Source: Hyphomonadaceae bacterium UBA7672
GTDB lineage: Bacteria; Pseudomonadota; Alphaproteobacteria; Caulobacterales; Hyphomonadaceae
Direction of reading: 5' to 3'
DNA: 64,000 bases
Assembly: GCA_002483135.1 (NCBI GenBank)
Contig: DLHI01000010.1
Span: 62,001-126,000 of the forward strand
A program made the position numbers and the translations under genes. The notes below the pieces were generated by a model that did no database searches, was not told the DNA's origin, and worked only from the letters and a program-made list of their open reading frames with translations. This document shows, piece after piece, positions 53,122 to 62,982 of this stretch (positions are counted from its first letter, which is position 1; each line of letters starts with the position of its first letter).

Positions 53122-54324
53122 TCAGCGCAGGGGAGTGAATTCGACCAGTGCGCCGGCTGTGACGCCCGGCGCATTGGCTGGCCGCCGGATCAGGGCGTTG
53201 GCCGAGAGGAAGGGGGAGAGGAGCGAGGAGTCCTGATCTTCGGCCGCGCGGATCGCGGCTGCGCCATCTGCACCGATCGACAGGACCGCGCGCAGATATT
53301 CCTCACGATTGCCAGTGGCGGGAAGTGGGGTCGCCGTCGCGGCGCGTGCGGCGGGCGCCGCGTCGGGCGCGCCGCCCGTCAGCGCATCAATCAGCGGCCG
53401 CAGGAACAGCTGCGCCGTCACCATTGCCGCCGCCGGATTGCCGGGCAGGCCAAGCGCGAGCGTCGACTTGCCTGAAGAGAACCATGTCGGCTTGCCGGGC
53501 TTCACCGCGACTTTCTCGAACACCGGCGCAAAGCCTTCAGCCGCAAAGGCGCTGCGCACGATGTCATAGTCTCCAACGGATGCGCCGCCGATCGACACGA
53601 TGACGTCGCACGGGGCGTGAATGCGCCCGCGCACATCCTCTTCCGTGTCGCGCGACAATCCGAGGTCGAGCGCCACTGCGCCCCAGCGGCGGATCAACGC
53701 CAGCAAAGCTGGCTGGATCGAATTGACGATCTGTCCGCGTGCGAGGTGATCGCCTGCCGCAACAAGTTCATCGCCATTGGCCAGTACGCCGATCCGCGGC
53801 GCCTTGGCCACGATCAGGCGCGCATTGTTGCCGGCCGCAGCCAGCGAGATCGCGCCTTCGCTGACCATCTGACCTGCAGGAACAAGCGTGTCTCCGGCGG
53901 AGAAATCACGCCCCGCGCGCCGGATGTTTGCGGCGTGCGGCTGTTCGAAGGTGGTGGTGACAGTCTCGCCCTCGCGCCGCGCATCCTCCTGAATCAGAAT
54001 GTGATCGGCGCCCGGCGGTACGTACGCGCCCGTGAAGATGCGGACTGCCTCGGCGGCCCCGACCTTACCGCCAAAGGGTGCGCCCGCGCGGGACTCGCCA
54101 ACCACGCGCAGGCTCGCGCCCAGCTTCATGTCGGCGAAGCGGACGGCATACCCGTCCATGGCTGAAACGGCGGCTGGCGGCTGGGATACGCGCGCAAGAA
54201 CCGGTTCGGCCAGCCTGCGCCCAAGAGCGGCGGCGAGCGGGACGGACTCCAGCCCCGTCACCAGGCGCGCGCCGTGTTCGGCAATCAGGGCAAGCGCCTG
54301 CTCGACGGAGGCCATGCGGATCAT
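53122..54324 (-). CDS. moeA: Molybdopterin molybdenumtransferase MoeA
   Basis: A 400-residue protein that inserts molybdate into molybdopterin. Typical MoeA features: the N-terminal ALGRRLAEPVLARVSQPPAA stretch with SAMDGYAVR, RIFTGAYVPPGADHILIQED, the MPT-binding-like GGASVGDYDIV and the LPGNPAAAMV motif of the central domain. It runs divergently from moaC, and the two genes are adjacent in many genomes. Ends 10 bases from the tRNA. Confidence 0.95.
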   Translation of the reverse strand: MIRMASVEQALALIAEHGARLVTGLESVPLAAALGRRLAEPVLARVSQPPAAVSAMDGYAVRFADMKLGASLRVVGESRAGAPFGGKVGAAEAVRIFTGAYVPPGADHILIQEDARREGETVTTTFEQPHAANIRRAGRDFSAGDTLVPAGQMVSEGAISLAAAGNNARLIVAKAPRIGVLANGDELVAAGDHLARGQIVNSIQPALLALIRRWGAVALDLGLSRDTEEDVRGRIHAPCDVIVSIGGASVGDYDIVRSAFAAEGFAPVFEKVAVKPGKPTWFSSGKSTLALGLPGNPAAAMVTAQLFLRPLIDALTGGAPDAAPAARAATATPLPATGNREEYLRAVLSIGADGAAAIRAAEDQDSSLLSPFLSANALIRRPANAPGVTAGALVEFTPLR

Positions 54325-54393
54325 GCGTCGTCCTTTTCCGGGTAGTCTTCCCGTTGTGCGCGGGGCAGAATAGCGGTCTTCACGAGGATGACC

Positions 54394-54870
54394 ATGTCAG
54401 ACAAGTTGACCCATATCGATGCTGACGGCAGGGCCCGCATGGTCGATGTGTCCGGTAAGGTGTCGACCAAGCGCATCGCGTCTGCGCGTGGGCGCGTCCT
54501 GATGTCGAAGGTCGCGCTGGAGCTGGCCCGTACGCAGGGCGGCAAGGGCGATGTGCGGGCCGCGGCCGAGATCGCCGGCGTAATGGCGGCCAAGCGCACG
54601 TCCGATCTCATACCGATGTGTCATCCACTGCAGCTCTCGAGCGTGAAGGTGCGCGTCGATGAACTCGAAGACGGCTCAGGCATGAGCGTCACGGCCCAAG
54701 TGGCGACAACCGGGCCCACGGGCGTGGAGATGGAGGCGCTCACGGCCGTGTCAGTCGCGTGCCTCACGGTCTACGACATGCTGAAGGCGGTTGATCGCGG
54801 GATGCGGATCGAAGGCGTGATGCTCACGGCCAAGTCCGGCGGCGCCAGCGGCGATTATCGCGCCGAATAG
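54394..54870 (+). CDS. moaC: Cyclic pyranopterin monophosphate synthase MoaC
   Basis: A 158-residue protein catalysing the second half of the first molybdenum-cofactor step. Motifs MVDVSGKVSTKRIASARG, IPMCHPLQLSSVKV and LTVYDMLKAVDRGM are canonical. ATG 54394 has an AGGA site 5 bases before it; ATG 54388 two codons upstream is the alternative. The gene ends 4 bases from the stop of the next gene, which is on the opposite strand. Confidence 0.95.
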   Translation: MSDKLTHIDADGRARMVDVSGKVSTKRIASARGRVLMSKVALELARTQGGKGDVRAAAEIAGVMAAKRTSDLIPMCHPLQLSSVKVRVDELEDGSGMSVTAQVATTGPTGVEMEALTAVSVACLTVYDMLKAVDRGMRIEGVMLTAKSGGASGDYRAE

Positions 54871-54874
54871 CTGG

Positions 54875-56806
54875 CTACTGCTGCAGCTCGGGCTCCAGCT
54901 CTTCATCGGTCGTTTCGCGCAGGGGCGGCGGCGGACCTGAATCCGGACAGCCCGCAGGCTCGACCACGGCGGCGACCAGGATCGACGGGTCGCCATTCGA
55001 ATAGTTGAACGCAAATCGTCGCGCGAGCCGTACGCAGCGGTCGGCGGCGACCGCCGCATCGACAAGCTTGTCGAGCGCCTCACGCCCCGGCGGGTCGGCG
55101 ATATTGATCAGCCATGCCGGGCGATTGTCTTCCGCGATCGGCGGAATCACCGGGGTCGAGTCGGGCGGCAGAATGATCTTGTTGCCGAGTTCGAACACCA
55201 GGCTTGGTTCAGCGAACGAAATGGCTCGGATCAGTTTGGGCGCCCGGCCTGCGCAGCCTGAATCGCGCCACGCCGATGTGCCCTCGGGCAGGGCGCACAC
55301 TTCCCTAAGCGCCGACAGCGACGCGCCGGTGGACAACATCCAGGACTGGTTCGGCAGGACCACAGCGCGATAACCGACGCCGGCGACCAGCGAGCAGGCG
55401 ATAATGCCGGCAAGCAGGCCGACCGTGTGTTTCTTCACCAGCGCGTAGATTGTGCCGCCGGCCGCGAGCAGGATCAGCAGGCTGGGCCAGATGCCGATGC
55501 CCGTTGAATTCCAGGCTTGTTCCCAGACGCCAGCGACGCGGGTGGCGTATTCGCCGAACTCACTTGCGGCGTCTGCGCGTACGGGGCCCAGCACCCACCC
55601 CGTCGGCGCCAGCGCCAGCAACAGGGCGATGACGCCGAAGAGCCCGGCTGAAATCCAGCGTCCGCGGTTCCACTCGTTGGTCGAAAACCAGCGATCAGCT
55701 GCTGCGCCTGCCATCAAGGCGAGCGCCGGATACATTGGCAGCGTGTAGTGAACCAGCTTGGTCGGCGCGATCTCGAAGACCAGCCATGACGGAACCAGCC
55801 AGCATAGCAGGAAGCGCCACGCCCCTGCCTGTTGCTCTTCCCATGCGCTGGCGCTCGCGGCGCGCGCGCCTTCCAGCTTCCCGTCCCGGGCCTTGCGACG
55901 TGCGGCGAAGGCTGACGAGATGGCCAGCCAGATCCCTGGAACAAGCAGGATCGTCCCCGGCCAGAACAGCAACGGCAGCGCCGCTGTGTGGAGGCCCGGC
56001 GGTCCGTCGTGGCCCTCGGCGCCGTCGACCAGCTTCTGGCCAAGGTCAACGCGCACGGCCTCGGACAGGAATTCGCCATCCGTCGCGATCTGGACGGCGA
56101 TATACCAGGGCACAGTCATGACGACGAACAGGCTGAGCCCGCCCCAATAGAGCAGCGGTTTTGCCCAGGTGAATTTGCGTTCCCAGATGAACAGCCCGGC
56201 GATGGTCGAGAACACGACCAGCGGCGCAATCGGGCCCTTGAGCAGAACACCGATCGACAGACAGGCCCAGAACAGGATGCTCAGGCGCTTCGACGTCGCA
56301 CCCGCGCGGATGTGGGCCAGCGCCGCCATGCCCAGCGCGAGGAAGCCACACTGGGCCGCATCCGTCTTGGCGATGTTGGCCTCTGTCGTCAGCAACAATG
56401 TCGTTCCCAGCACCAGGGCCGCGACAAACGCTGCTCTTCGCGAGAACAGCGCTGTCCCGCCCCAGAAGGTCGCCAGGGCGGCCATGATCGCCCCCAGCAT
56501 GGAGGGGATGCGGTAGTCCCAGATGTTGCGTTCAGCGGCCCCTGACGTCAGCGAGACGGCCATCGACTGGAACCAGTGGATCGCCACCGGCTTCTTGTTC
56601 CGCAGTTCCTCGTGGTAGCGGATCACGACGAAATCGCCGGTTTCCATCATCTCGGAAGAGGCTTCGGTGAAACGGCCCTCGTCACGGTCAAGCACGGGCA
56701 GGGCGAACAGGCCCGGCAGGGCCAGCAGGAAGACCAGGCCAGCCAGCACGGCATAGACCCAGCGGCTTTCCGTTAGCCGGTCGAATTGGTCGTCGAACTT
56801 GCCCAT
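54875..56806 (-). CDS. GT39-family (ArnT/dolichyl-P-mannose type) membrane glycosyltransferase
   Basis: A 643-residue protein from ATG 56806 (another start at 56845 would add 13 residues). About ten TM helices with the Asp-rich catalytic loop LDRDEGRFTEASSEMM and HEELRNKKPVAIHWFQ just after the first helix, as in ArnT/PMT proteins that transfer sugars from polyprenyl phosphates. The acceptor (lipid A, protein or glycan) is unknown. It is divergent from the GT2 gene, which would provide a polyprenyl-phosphate sugar donor. Confidence 0.9.
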   Translation of the reverse strand: MGKFDDQFDRLTESRWVYAVLAGLVFLLALPGLFALPVLDRDEGRFTEASSEMMETGDFVVIRYHEELRNKKPVAIHWFQSMAVSLTSGAAERNIWDYRIPSMLGAIMAALATFWGGTALFSRRAAFVAALVLGTTLLLTTEANIAKTDAAQCGFLALGMAALAHIRAGATSKRLSILFWACLSIGVLLKGPIAPLVVFSTIAGLFIWERKFTWAKPLLYWGGLSLFVVMTVPWYIAVQIATDGEFLSEAVRVDLGQKLVDGAEGHDGPPGLHTAALPLLFWPGTILLVPGIWLAISSAFAARRKARDGKLEGARAASASAWEEQQAGAWRFLLCWLVPSWLVFEIAPTKLVHYTLPMYPALALMAGAAADRWFSTNEWNRGRWISAGLFGVIALLLALAPTGWVLGPVRADAASEFGEYATRVAGVWEQAWNSTGIGIWPSLLILLAAGGTIYALVKKHTVGLLAGIIACSLVAGVGYRAVVLPNQSWMLSTGASLSALREVCALPEGTSAWRDSGCAGRAPKLIRAISFAEPSLVFELGNKIILPPDSTPVIPPIAEDNRPAWLINIADPPGREALDKLVDAAVAADRCVRLARRFAFNYSNGDPSILVAAVVEPAGCPDSGPPPPLRETTDEELEPELQQ

Positions 56807-56997
56807 CACGCCGCGCGCTACCCTCGGGAATACTGAATGCTCCACCCGGCGATTCGTTCGCCCGGGGCCCGCAGAGGCCGGACCATAACGGCCTTTTTGG
56901 GTTGCGTCGCGCGCTTTGTTCGCCCCCTGCGTGTACCTCCGTCCCTATGGCAGGAGGGCACTCGCAACCGGCGGCCGGTCCAGCTATAGGTTTTGCG

Positions 56998-57768
56998 ATG
57001 GATGCCAGGGTCAAGACGGAAAGCATGATGGCAGGCTTGCACGGCCGCCCCGAGTTCAGCGTGGTTTCGCCCGTGCGGAACGAGGCCGAGAACGTCGAGT
57101 CCCTCGTTTTCGAGATATTCGATGCGCTCGACGGGCGGGCGTTCGAGATTATTTTCGTCGATGACTCGTCGACCGATGACACCCGCGCCCGCCTTTTTGC
57201 GCTTAAGGGAAGGATACCCCAACTCCGCGTGCTGGGGCACCGCAGGAATGCGGGACAGAGCAGGGCGGTCAGGACAGGCGTTATGGCGGCGCGCTCGAAC
57301 ATCATCATCACGCTGGACGGCGACGGCCAGAACGATCCCAAGGATCTGGCCGGCCTGCTGGGCCAGCTGACCCGGGCCGACGCCCCGAAGGAACTCGCCC
57401 TGGTGCAGGGCCGGCGCGAGAAGCGCATCGATTCCGGCTGGAAGAAGTTCGGCTCGCGCTTTGCCAACCGCGTCCGCAGGGCGATCCTGAAGGACGGGAA
57501 CTCGGATTCGGGCTGCGGCGTCCGCGCCTTCCGTAGGGACGCCTACCTTCAGCTGCCGTATTTCGATCACATGCACCGCTACCTGCCGGCTCTGATGATG
57601 TCCGAAGGTTTGTCGGTCGAGGATAGGCCAGTCGGCCACCGGGCGCGCCAGCATGGCCGGTCAAACTACACGAATTTCGGGCGCTTGGCCGTGGCCTGGT
57701 CGGACATGCGCGGGGTCATGTGGTTGCGTAAGCGACGGAAGTCGCCGGGTGGGGTGGACGAGCTGTAA
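56998..57768 (+). CDS. GT2-family glycosyltransferase (polyprenyl-phosphate sugar synthase-like)
   Basis: From ATG 56998 a 256-residue GT-A fold enzyme. Core motifs: FSVVSPVRNEAENVESLVFE, EIIFVDDSSTDDTRARL and LDGDGQNDPKDLAGLLGQL with the DxD. The C-terminal RQHGRSNYTNFGRL matches the family. No C-terminal TM helices, so probably soluble or peripheral. It likely charges a polyprenyl phosphate for the divergent GT39 enzyme. The frame is open upstream, without family residues. Confidence 0.9.
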   Translation: MDARVKTESMMAGLHGRPEFSVVSPVRNEAENVESLVFEIFDALDGRAFEIIFVDDSSTDDTRARLFALKGRIPQLRVLGHRRNAGQSRAVRTGVMAARSNIIITLDGDGQNDPKDLAGLLGQLTRADAPKELALVQGRREKRIDSGWKKFGSRFANRVRRAILKDGNSDSGCGVRAFRRDAYLQLPYFDHMHRYLPALMMSEGLSVEDRPVGHRARQHGRSNYTNFGRLAVAWSDMRGVMWLRKRRKSPGGVDEL

Positions 57769-57903
57769 TCCGCGTCAACGGGCCGGCTGGATGGGCGGGA
57801 GGGCTTTCAATTGGACAACAAAATCGCTACCGGAATACGTGTTGACGCCATGGAAAAGCGCGGAAGCCAACGCGGTAAGGGCGGACCACAGAGGGGATCA
57901 CCA

Positions 57904-58344
57904 ATGCGCATGATTTTCGGGATATTCCCGCTGCTCGCCATCCCGATCGTAATCTACAACATGATGGCGCTGACAGCCGGCGGCACTGCGGACGCGAGCG
58001 GCGCCTCCGCCATCGCGATGCAGCTGGCCAACCCGGCAACAGGCACATCCGTCTTCGGCGCCTGGCGCATCACAAGCGGCGATATCCTTGTGATCCTCTC
58101 GATGGTTTTCTTCTTCGTGGAGATCATCAAGTCGACGTCGACCGGCTCGTCCACCATCGCGAACCACGCCATCTCGATGCTGGTCTTCATCGTCTGCCTG
58201 GTCGAGTTCCTGCTGCTGCCGAACTTCCAGACATCGGTGTTCTTCATCCTCACCTTCATGTGCCTGCTCGACGTGCTGGCCGGTGTGGTGGTCACCATCG
58301 TGTCGGCGCGGCGCGACTTCTCTGTTGGCGACAACCACAACTAG
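57904..58344 (+). CDS. Small integral membrane protein of unknown function
   Basis: From ATG 57904 (GAGGGGA ribosome-binding site) 146 residues with four TM helices: FGIFPLLAIPIVIYNMMAL, ILVILSMVFFFVEII, SMLVFIVCLVEFLLL and a last helix around LLDVLAGVVVTIVSA. No motif known to me. A TTG at 57811 would extend it but looks less likely. Confidence 0.75.
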   Translation: MRMIFGIFPLLAIPIVIYNMMALTAGGTADASGASAIAMQLANPATGTSVFGAWRITSGDILVILSMVFFFVEIIKSTSTGSSTIANHAISMLVFIVCLVEFLLLPNFQTSVFFILTFMCLLDVLAGVVVTIVSARRDFSVGDNHN

Positions 58345-58411
58345 GCCGCTGGCGACGCTTCGACTGTAGGACGGGTTATCCTGTGATCGGTTAGCGCCGG
58401 GAGCGTAGGCA

Positions 58412-58801
58412 ATGGGCATTTTCTTCGATCAGGACTGGTTTGACGCCCGCCTCAAGGCGGCTGGCCTCACGCGCGGCGCAATGGCTCAGGCGGCGGGCAT
58501 GACCATGGACGAGATCGAGATGGTGTTCTCCGACCGGCGGGAACTCGAGGCCGGTGAAGTCCGCGCGATTGCACGCGTCCTGTCGGCCGATCCGCGCGAG
58601 ATCGCCAGCCGCTCAGGCCTTGCCGATCTGCAGGAGGAGGCCCTTTCCATGGGGCAGATGACGCCGCGCTTCGATCGCTCGGCGCCGCAGGCCGGTCCGG
58701 GCTACCAGGTCACCCGCGAAGTCATCGCCGGGATCCACGAAAGGATCGACCGCCTCGAGCGGATGCTTGAGATGGTGCTGGCCAAGCTGGACAGGCGATA
58801 G
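58412..58801 (+). CDS. XRE-like helix-turn-helix protein
   Basis: A 129-residue protein with an N-terminal HTH (residues 7-60, LKAAGLTRGAMAQAAGMTMD, VRAIARVLSADPREIASRSG) and a C-terminal helix (HERIDRLERMLEMVLAKLD) that may form a coiled coil. Target unknown. It converges on the Lrp gene, which ends a few bases away. Confidence 0.75.
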   Translation: MGIFFDQDWFDARLKAAGLTRGAMAQAAGMTMDEIEMVFSDRRELEAGEVRAIARVLSADPREIASRSGLADLQEEALSMGQMTPRFDRSAPQAGPGYQVTREVIAGIHERIDRLERMLEMVLAKLDRR

Positions 58802-58804
58802 CGC

Positions 58805-59305
58805 CTAGCGGTCCTGCGTCGGGATGTACGGGCTGATCAGGCCCAGCGGAGCCGCAGTCGTGCGTTTGGCCACGTTCACGATGATGCGGGACTGGATGTC
58901 CGACACCAGGCCCAACGCCAGGATCTTGTCGCGCAGGAAGTTGTCGTAGGCGTGCATGTCCGTCGTCACGATGCGCATCACATAGTCGACGGCGCCCGTC
59001 ACGGTCATGCACTCAATACATTCGGGCCATTTCCGTACCGCCTGCTCGAATTTCTCCAGGTTTTCGCGCGAGGGGAGTTGCAACTTTACGTTGGCAACAA
59101 CTTCGAAGTTCAATCCGAGCTTGTCGTAGTTGAGAAGCGTGACGCGACGGGCAATGATGCCTTGTTCTTCCATGCGCTTGATGCGGCGCCAGCAGGGGCT
59201 GGAGGACAGCCCGACTTTTTCGGCGATCTCTGCCACCGAGAGGGCGGCATCGCGCTGGATGAGGTCGAGGATTTTCGCGTCGATGGCGTCGAGCTCGGCG
59301 GCCAT
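58805..59305 (-). CDS. Lrp/AsnC-family transcriptional regulator
   Basis: A 166-residue protein with the N-terminal HTH (LDAIDAKILDLIQRDAALSV, GLSSSPCWRRIKRMEEQGII) and the RAM ligand domain (CMTVTGAVDYVMRIVTTDMH, ILALGLVSDIQSRIIV). Such regulators respond to amino acids. It is divergent from the indolepyruvate oxidoreductase and very probably regulates it through the operator region between them. Confidence 0.92.
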   Translation of the reverse strand: MAAELDAIDAKILDLIQRDAALSVAEIAEKVGLSSSPCWRRIKRMEEQGIIARRVTLLNYDKLGLNFEVVANVKLQLPSRENLEKFEQAVRKWPECIECMTVTGAVDYVMRIVTTDMHAYDNFLRDKILALGLVSDIQSRIIVNVAKRTTAAPLGLISPYIPTQDR

Positions 59306-59372
59306 GTTTTGCTGTCCCTAGTCGAGTTTGTAGTCAATTATTGCCGTCGTAATGCCAGATCGTGCATCGAAT

Positions 59373-59410
59373 GGCAAATACTTCCTGCGATATTGAGCAA
59401 TATATTTGCC
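59373..59410. promoter_or_regulatory. Inverted-repeat operator candidate between lrp and the oxidoreductase
   Basis: GGCAAATA (59373-59380) and TATTTGCC (59403-59410) are perfect 8-bp inverted arms around a 22-bp AT-rich spacer in the only AT-rich gap here. A plausible Lrp-type binding site, not tested. Confidence 0.5.
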
Positions 59411-59441
59411 GTGGCCATTTATCCCACTGGAGGCGCACGAC

Positions 59442-62400
59442 TTGAAGAACGGTAGCCCTGTATCCGGCGGGATATCCCTCGATGACAAGTACCTGCTCGA
59501 GAGCGGCCGTGCGTTCATGACCGGCATCCAGGCGCTCGTGCGCCTGCCGCTGGATAGGAAGAGGCTGGACCGGAAGAATGGCCTCAATACGGCGGGGTTC
59601 ATTTCCGGCTATCGCGGTTCGCCCCTCGGCGGCTACGACCAGCAGATCAGGGCCGCGCAAAAGCTGATGGACGCCCACGACGTGAAGTTGTGGGAAGGCC
59701 TCAACGAGGATCTCGGCGCCTCGGCGGTCTGGGGGTCGCAACAAACTCACATCTTCCCGGGCGCGAAGTTCGATGGCGTCTTCGGCATCTGGTACGGCAA
59801 GGCGCCCGGCGTCGACCGCACCGGGGACGTTTTCAAGCATGCCAACATGGCTGGCACGGACCCCAAGGGCGGGGTGCTCGCGCTGTGCGGCGACGATCCC
59901 AACTCGAAATCCTCCACGCTCGCCTCGCAATCCGAATTCGCGATGATCGACGCGGAAATGCCGGTGCTGGCGCCGGCCTCGATCCAGGAAGTCCTCGACT
60001 ACGGCATGATCGGTTGGGAGCTGTCGCGCTATTCGGGCCTCTGGGTCTCGATGATCTGCCTTGCGGACACGATGGATTCCGGCGCTGTCGTCGAAGTTGG
60101 CCTGCATCGCTACAACACCTTCCGCCCCACCGACTTTGCCATACCTGAGGGCGGCCTCGGCCTGCGCATGGGCGACACGCCGCTTGGCAAGGAAGCGCGC
60201 CTTCGCACGCTGAAGATCCCCGCCGCCCACGCCTTCGTCCGTGCCAACGGGCTGGATCGCCCGCTGCTGACGGGCAAGCAGAAGAAGCTGGGCGTCATCG
60301 TCGCTGGCCAGGCTTCACGCGATGTGTTCGAGGCGCTCTCCGCCATGGGCCTTTCACCGGAACAGGCGGCGGACCTTGGCGTCTCGATCTTCAAGGTAGC
60401 AATGCCCTGGCCGCTGGAGCCGACCGCGATCCGTAATTTCTGCCGCGGCTTCGAGCGCGTATTGGTGATCGAGCACAAGCGCGCGGTCATCGAACCTCAG
60501 CTGAAAGATATTCTCTACCACCTGCCGGACTCCGAGCGCCCGATCATCGAAGGCAAGAACGATCGCGATGGCGGCCGCCTCCTGTCCGACATCGCCTCGC
60601 TCTCGACGGCGGATATCGCGCTCGCTCTCGTCGGCCGTCTTCCGGATGGTCCGCATCGCGCCAAGGCCGATGCCTATTTCGCCAAGGTCCGCGGCGCGCA
60701 GCAGGCCGTCGCCGGCATGAACCAGATCAACACCCGCAAGCCGCACTTCTGCTCGGGCTGCCCCCACAACACGTCCACCACGCTGCCCGAAGGTTCGCGC
60801 GCGTTGGCCGGCATCGGCTGTCACTACATGGCGACGTTCACGCCCGAGCGCCGCACCGACATGCACACGCAGATGGGCGGCGAGGGCACGCCCTGGATCG
60901 GCCAGATGCCGTTCACCGACGAAAAGCATGTCTTCGTAAACCTCGGCGATGGCACCTATTCCCACTCCGGCTCGCTCGCGATCCGCGCGGCGATCTCCGG
61001 CAAGGTCAACGCCACGTACAAGATCCTCTACAACGACGCCGTCGCCATGACGGGCGGCCAGCAGGTTGAGAGCGGCCAGACGGTTCCGCAGATCGCACGC
61101 CAGGTCGAGGCTGAAGGCGTCAAGACCATCGTGATCGTGGCGGATGATCCCACTCGCTACGCCAGCGTCAGCGATCTACCCGAAGGCACGCGCATCTTCG
61201 ACCGCAAGAAGCTGGAAGAAGTGCAGATCGAGTTGCGCGAGACACCGGGCGTGTCTGTGCTCATATACGATCAGGTCTGCGCCACCGAGAAACGCCGCCG
61301 CATCAAGCGCGGCAAGATGGAAGCGCCGACCAAGCGCGTCTTCATCAACCAGTCCGTCTGCGAAGGTTGCGGCGATTGTTCGGTGAAATCGAACTGCCTG
61401 TCGGTCGAACCTGTCGAAACCGAATACGGCCGCAAGCGACAGATCAACCAGTCGACCTGCAACACCGACTATTCCTGCATCGAGGGCTTCTGCCCATCCT
61501 TCGTCACCGTCACCGGCGGCGACAGAAAATCAGACGCCGAACGCGGCGCGCCGAAATTCGACCTGTCCACCCTGCCGCAACCCACGCTGCCGCAACTGGG
61601 CCATGAAGCCTGGAACGTCGTCTTCACCGGCGTTGGCGGCACGGGTGTCACCACGGTCGCAGCCGTGCTGGCGATGGCTGCCCACGTAGACGGCAAGGCG
61701 TCGCAGACGCTCGACATGACCGGCCTAGCCCAGAAGGGAGGGCCGGTGCTCAGCCACGTCCGATTCGCGCTCGACCCCGACGACATCAAGGCCGGCAAGA
61801 CACCGCCAGCCTCTGCCGACGTCATCATCGCCTGCGATCTCGTGGTCGCTTCGTCTGGCGACGCACTTGTGATGTTCGACAAGGGCCGCACGGCGGTCGT
61901 CGCCAACCACGACGTGACGCCTACCAAGGAGATCATCGAGAACCGCAACGTCCGCTTCGATCCGGACCTGCTGACCGCTCGCGTGCGCAGCCGTGCGAAA
62001 TCCTTCGCGGCGACGAATGCGGAAGCGCTGGCCGAGCATCACTTCGGCGACGCGATCTACACCAACATGATCATGCTCGGCATGGCCTGGCAGAATGGCC
62101 TGATCCCGATTTCGGATACGGCGATCTACGAAGCCAACCGCCTCAACAAAGTGAAGGTCAAGGAGAACGCCGCTGCGTTCGACCTCGGCCGTATCGCCGC
62201 CGTGAACCCGGACGTCATCCAGGCCGCGGCCCCCAAGCGTCCCGAGATCGAGCCGCTCAAACTCGACGAACTGATCGCGCGCCGCGCCGAGATGCTGAAG
62301 CAATACCAGAACGCCGCCTATGCCGACATGTACGAGGCCCGGATTGCGCGCATCCGCGCCGCCGAAAGCAATCTTGGCCTCGGCGAACAGCTGACCACGG

Positions 62401-62918
62401 CGGCCGCCACCTACCTCTCCAAGCTGATGGCCTACAAGGACGAATACGAAGTCGCGCGCCTCTACACGCGCCCTGAATACAAGCAGGCCGTCGAGGATAC
62501 GTTCGGGAAGGGCACGAAGCTGACCTTCCTCATGGCCCCGCCGATGATCGCGAAGAAGAACCACAAGGGCGAACTGATCAAGCAGCCCTTCGGCCCCTGG
62601 ATGATGACAGGCTTCAAGGTTCTGAAGAAGATGAAGTGGCTGCGTGGCGGCGCGTTCGACTTCTTCGGCAAGACCGAGGAACGCAGGATGGAGCGCCGTC
62701 TCCGCGACGAATACCTTGCGCGGCTCGAGACACTGGCCTCAGGCCTCAAGCCCGAGAACCACGCGCTCGCCGTCGAGATCGCGTCGATCCCCGACGACAT
62801 TCGCGGCTACGGCCATGTGAAGGAAAAGTCGGTGGAAGCAGCCGAGAAAAAGCTGGCGGCGTTGATGGCGAAGTGGAATGCGCCGTCACCCGCCCCACGC
62901 ATGCAGGCGGCGGAGTAG
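59442..62918 (+). CDS. Indolepyruvate ferredoxin oxidoreductase, fused alpha/beta-type
   Basis: A 1158-residue enzyme that oxidatively decarboxylates arylpyruvates or branched 2-oxoacids to acyl-CoA, giving electrons to ferredoxin. The start TTG 59442 has a GGAGG site 8 bases upstream; the frame begins at TTG 59406. It contains the pyruvate-oxidoreductase TPP domains (ISGYRGSPLGGYDQQI; CSGCPHNTSTT; MGGEGTPWIGQ), a Cys-rich segment (CEGCGDCSVKSNCL) for an Fe-S cluster and the C-terminal gamma-type domain (VFTGVGGTGVTTVAAVLAMA). Regulated, I infer, by the divergent Lrp. Confidence 0.94.
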   Translation: MKNGSPVSGGISLDDKYLLESGRAFMTGIQALVRLPLDRKRLDRKNGLNTAGFISGYRGSPLGGYDQQIRAAQKLMDAHDVKLWEGLNEDLGASAVWGSQQTHIFPGAKFDGVFGIWYGKAPGVDRTGDVFKHANMAGTDPKGGVLALCGDDPNSKSSTLASQSEFAMIDAEMPVLAPASIQEVLDYGMIGWELSRYSGLWVSMICLADTMDSGAVVEVGLHRYNTFRPTDFAIPEGGLGLRMGDTPLGKEARLRTLKIPAAHAFVRANGLDRPLLTGKQKKLGVIVAGQASRDVFEALSAMGLSPEQAADLGVSIFKVAMPWPLEPTAIRNFCRGFERVLVIEHKRAVIEPQLKDILYHLPDSERPIIEGKNDRDGGRLLSDIASLSTADIALALVGRLPDGPHRAKADAYFAKVRGAQQAVAGMNQINTRKPHFCSGCPHNTSTTLPEGSRALAGIGCHYMATFTPERRTDMHTQMGGEGTPWIGQMPFTDEKHVFVNLGDGTYSHSGSLAIRAAISGKVNATYKILYNDAVAMTGGQQVESGQTVPQIARQVEAEGVKTIVIVADDPTRYASVSDLPEGTRIFDRKKLEEVQIELRETPGVSVLIYDQVCATEKRRRIKRGKMEAPTKRVFINQSVCEGCGDCSVKSNCLSVEPVETEYGRKRQINQSTCNTDYSCIEGFCPSFVTVTGGDRKSDAERGAPKFDLSTLPQPTLPQLGHEAWNVVFTGVGGTGVTTVAAVLAMAAHVDGKASQTLDMTGLAQKGGPVLSHVRFALDPDDIKAGKTPPASADVIIACDLVVASSGDALVMFDKGRTAVVANHDVTPTKEIIENRNVRFDPDLLTARVRSRAKSFAATNAEALAEHHFGDAIYTNMIMLGMAWQNGLIPISDTAIYEANRLNKVKVKENAAAFDLGRIAAVNPDVIQAAAPKRPEIEPLKLDELIARRAEMLKQYQNAAYADMYEARIARIRAAESNLGLGEQLTTAAATYLSKLMAYKDEYEVARLYTRPEYKQAVEDTFGKGTKLTFLMAPPMIAKKNHKGELIKQPFGPWMMTGFKVLKKMKWLRGGAFDFFGKTEERRMERRLRDEYLARLETLASGLKPENHALAVEIASIPDDIRGYGHVKEKSVEAAEKKLAALMAKWNAPSPAPRMQAAE

Positions 62919-62982
62919 GATCGACGCGGTCGAGCAAGCCCTCGCGCGGCCGTGCGTCGGCCAATATCGCTCCCTGGCCGCC

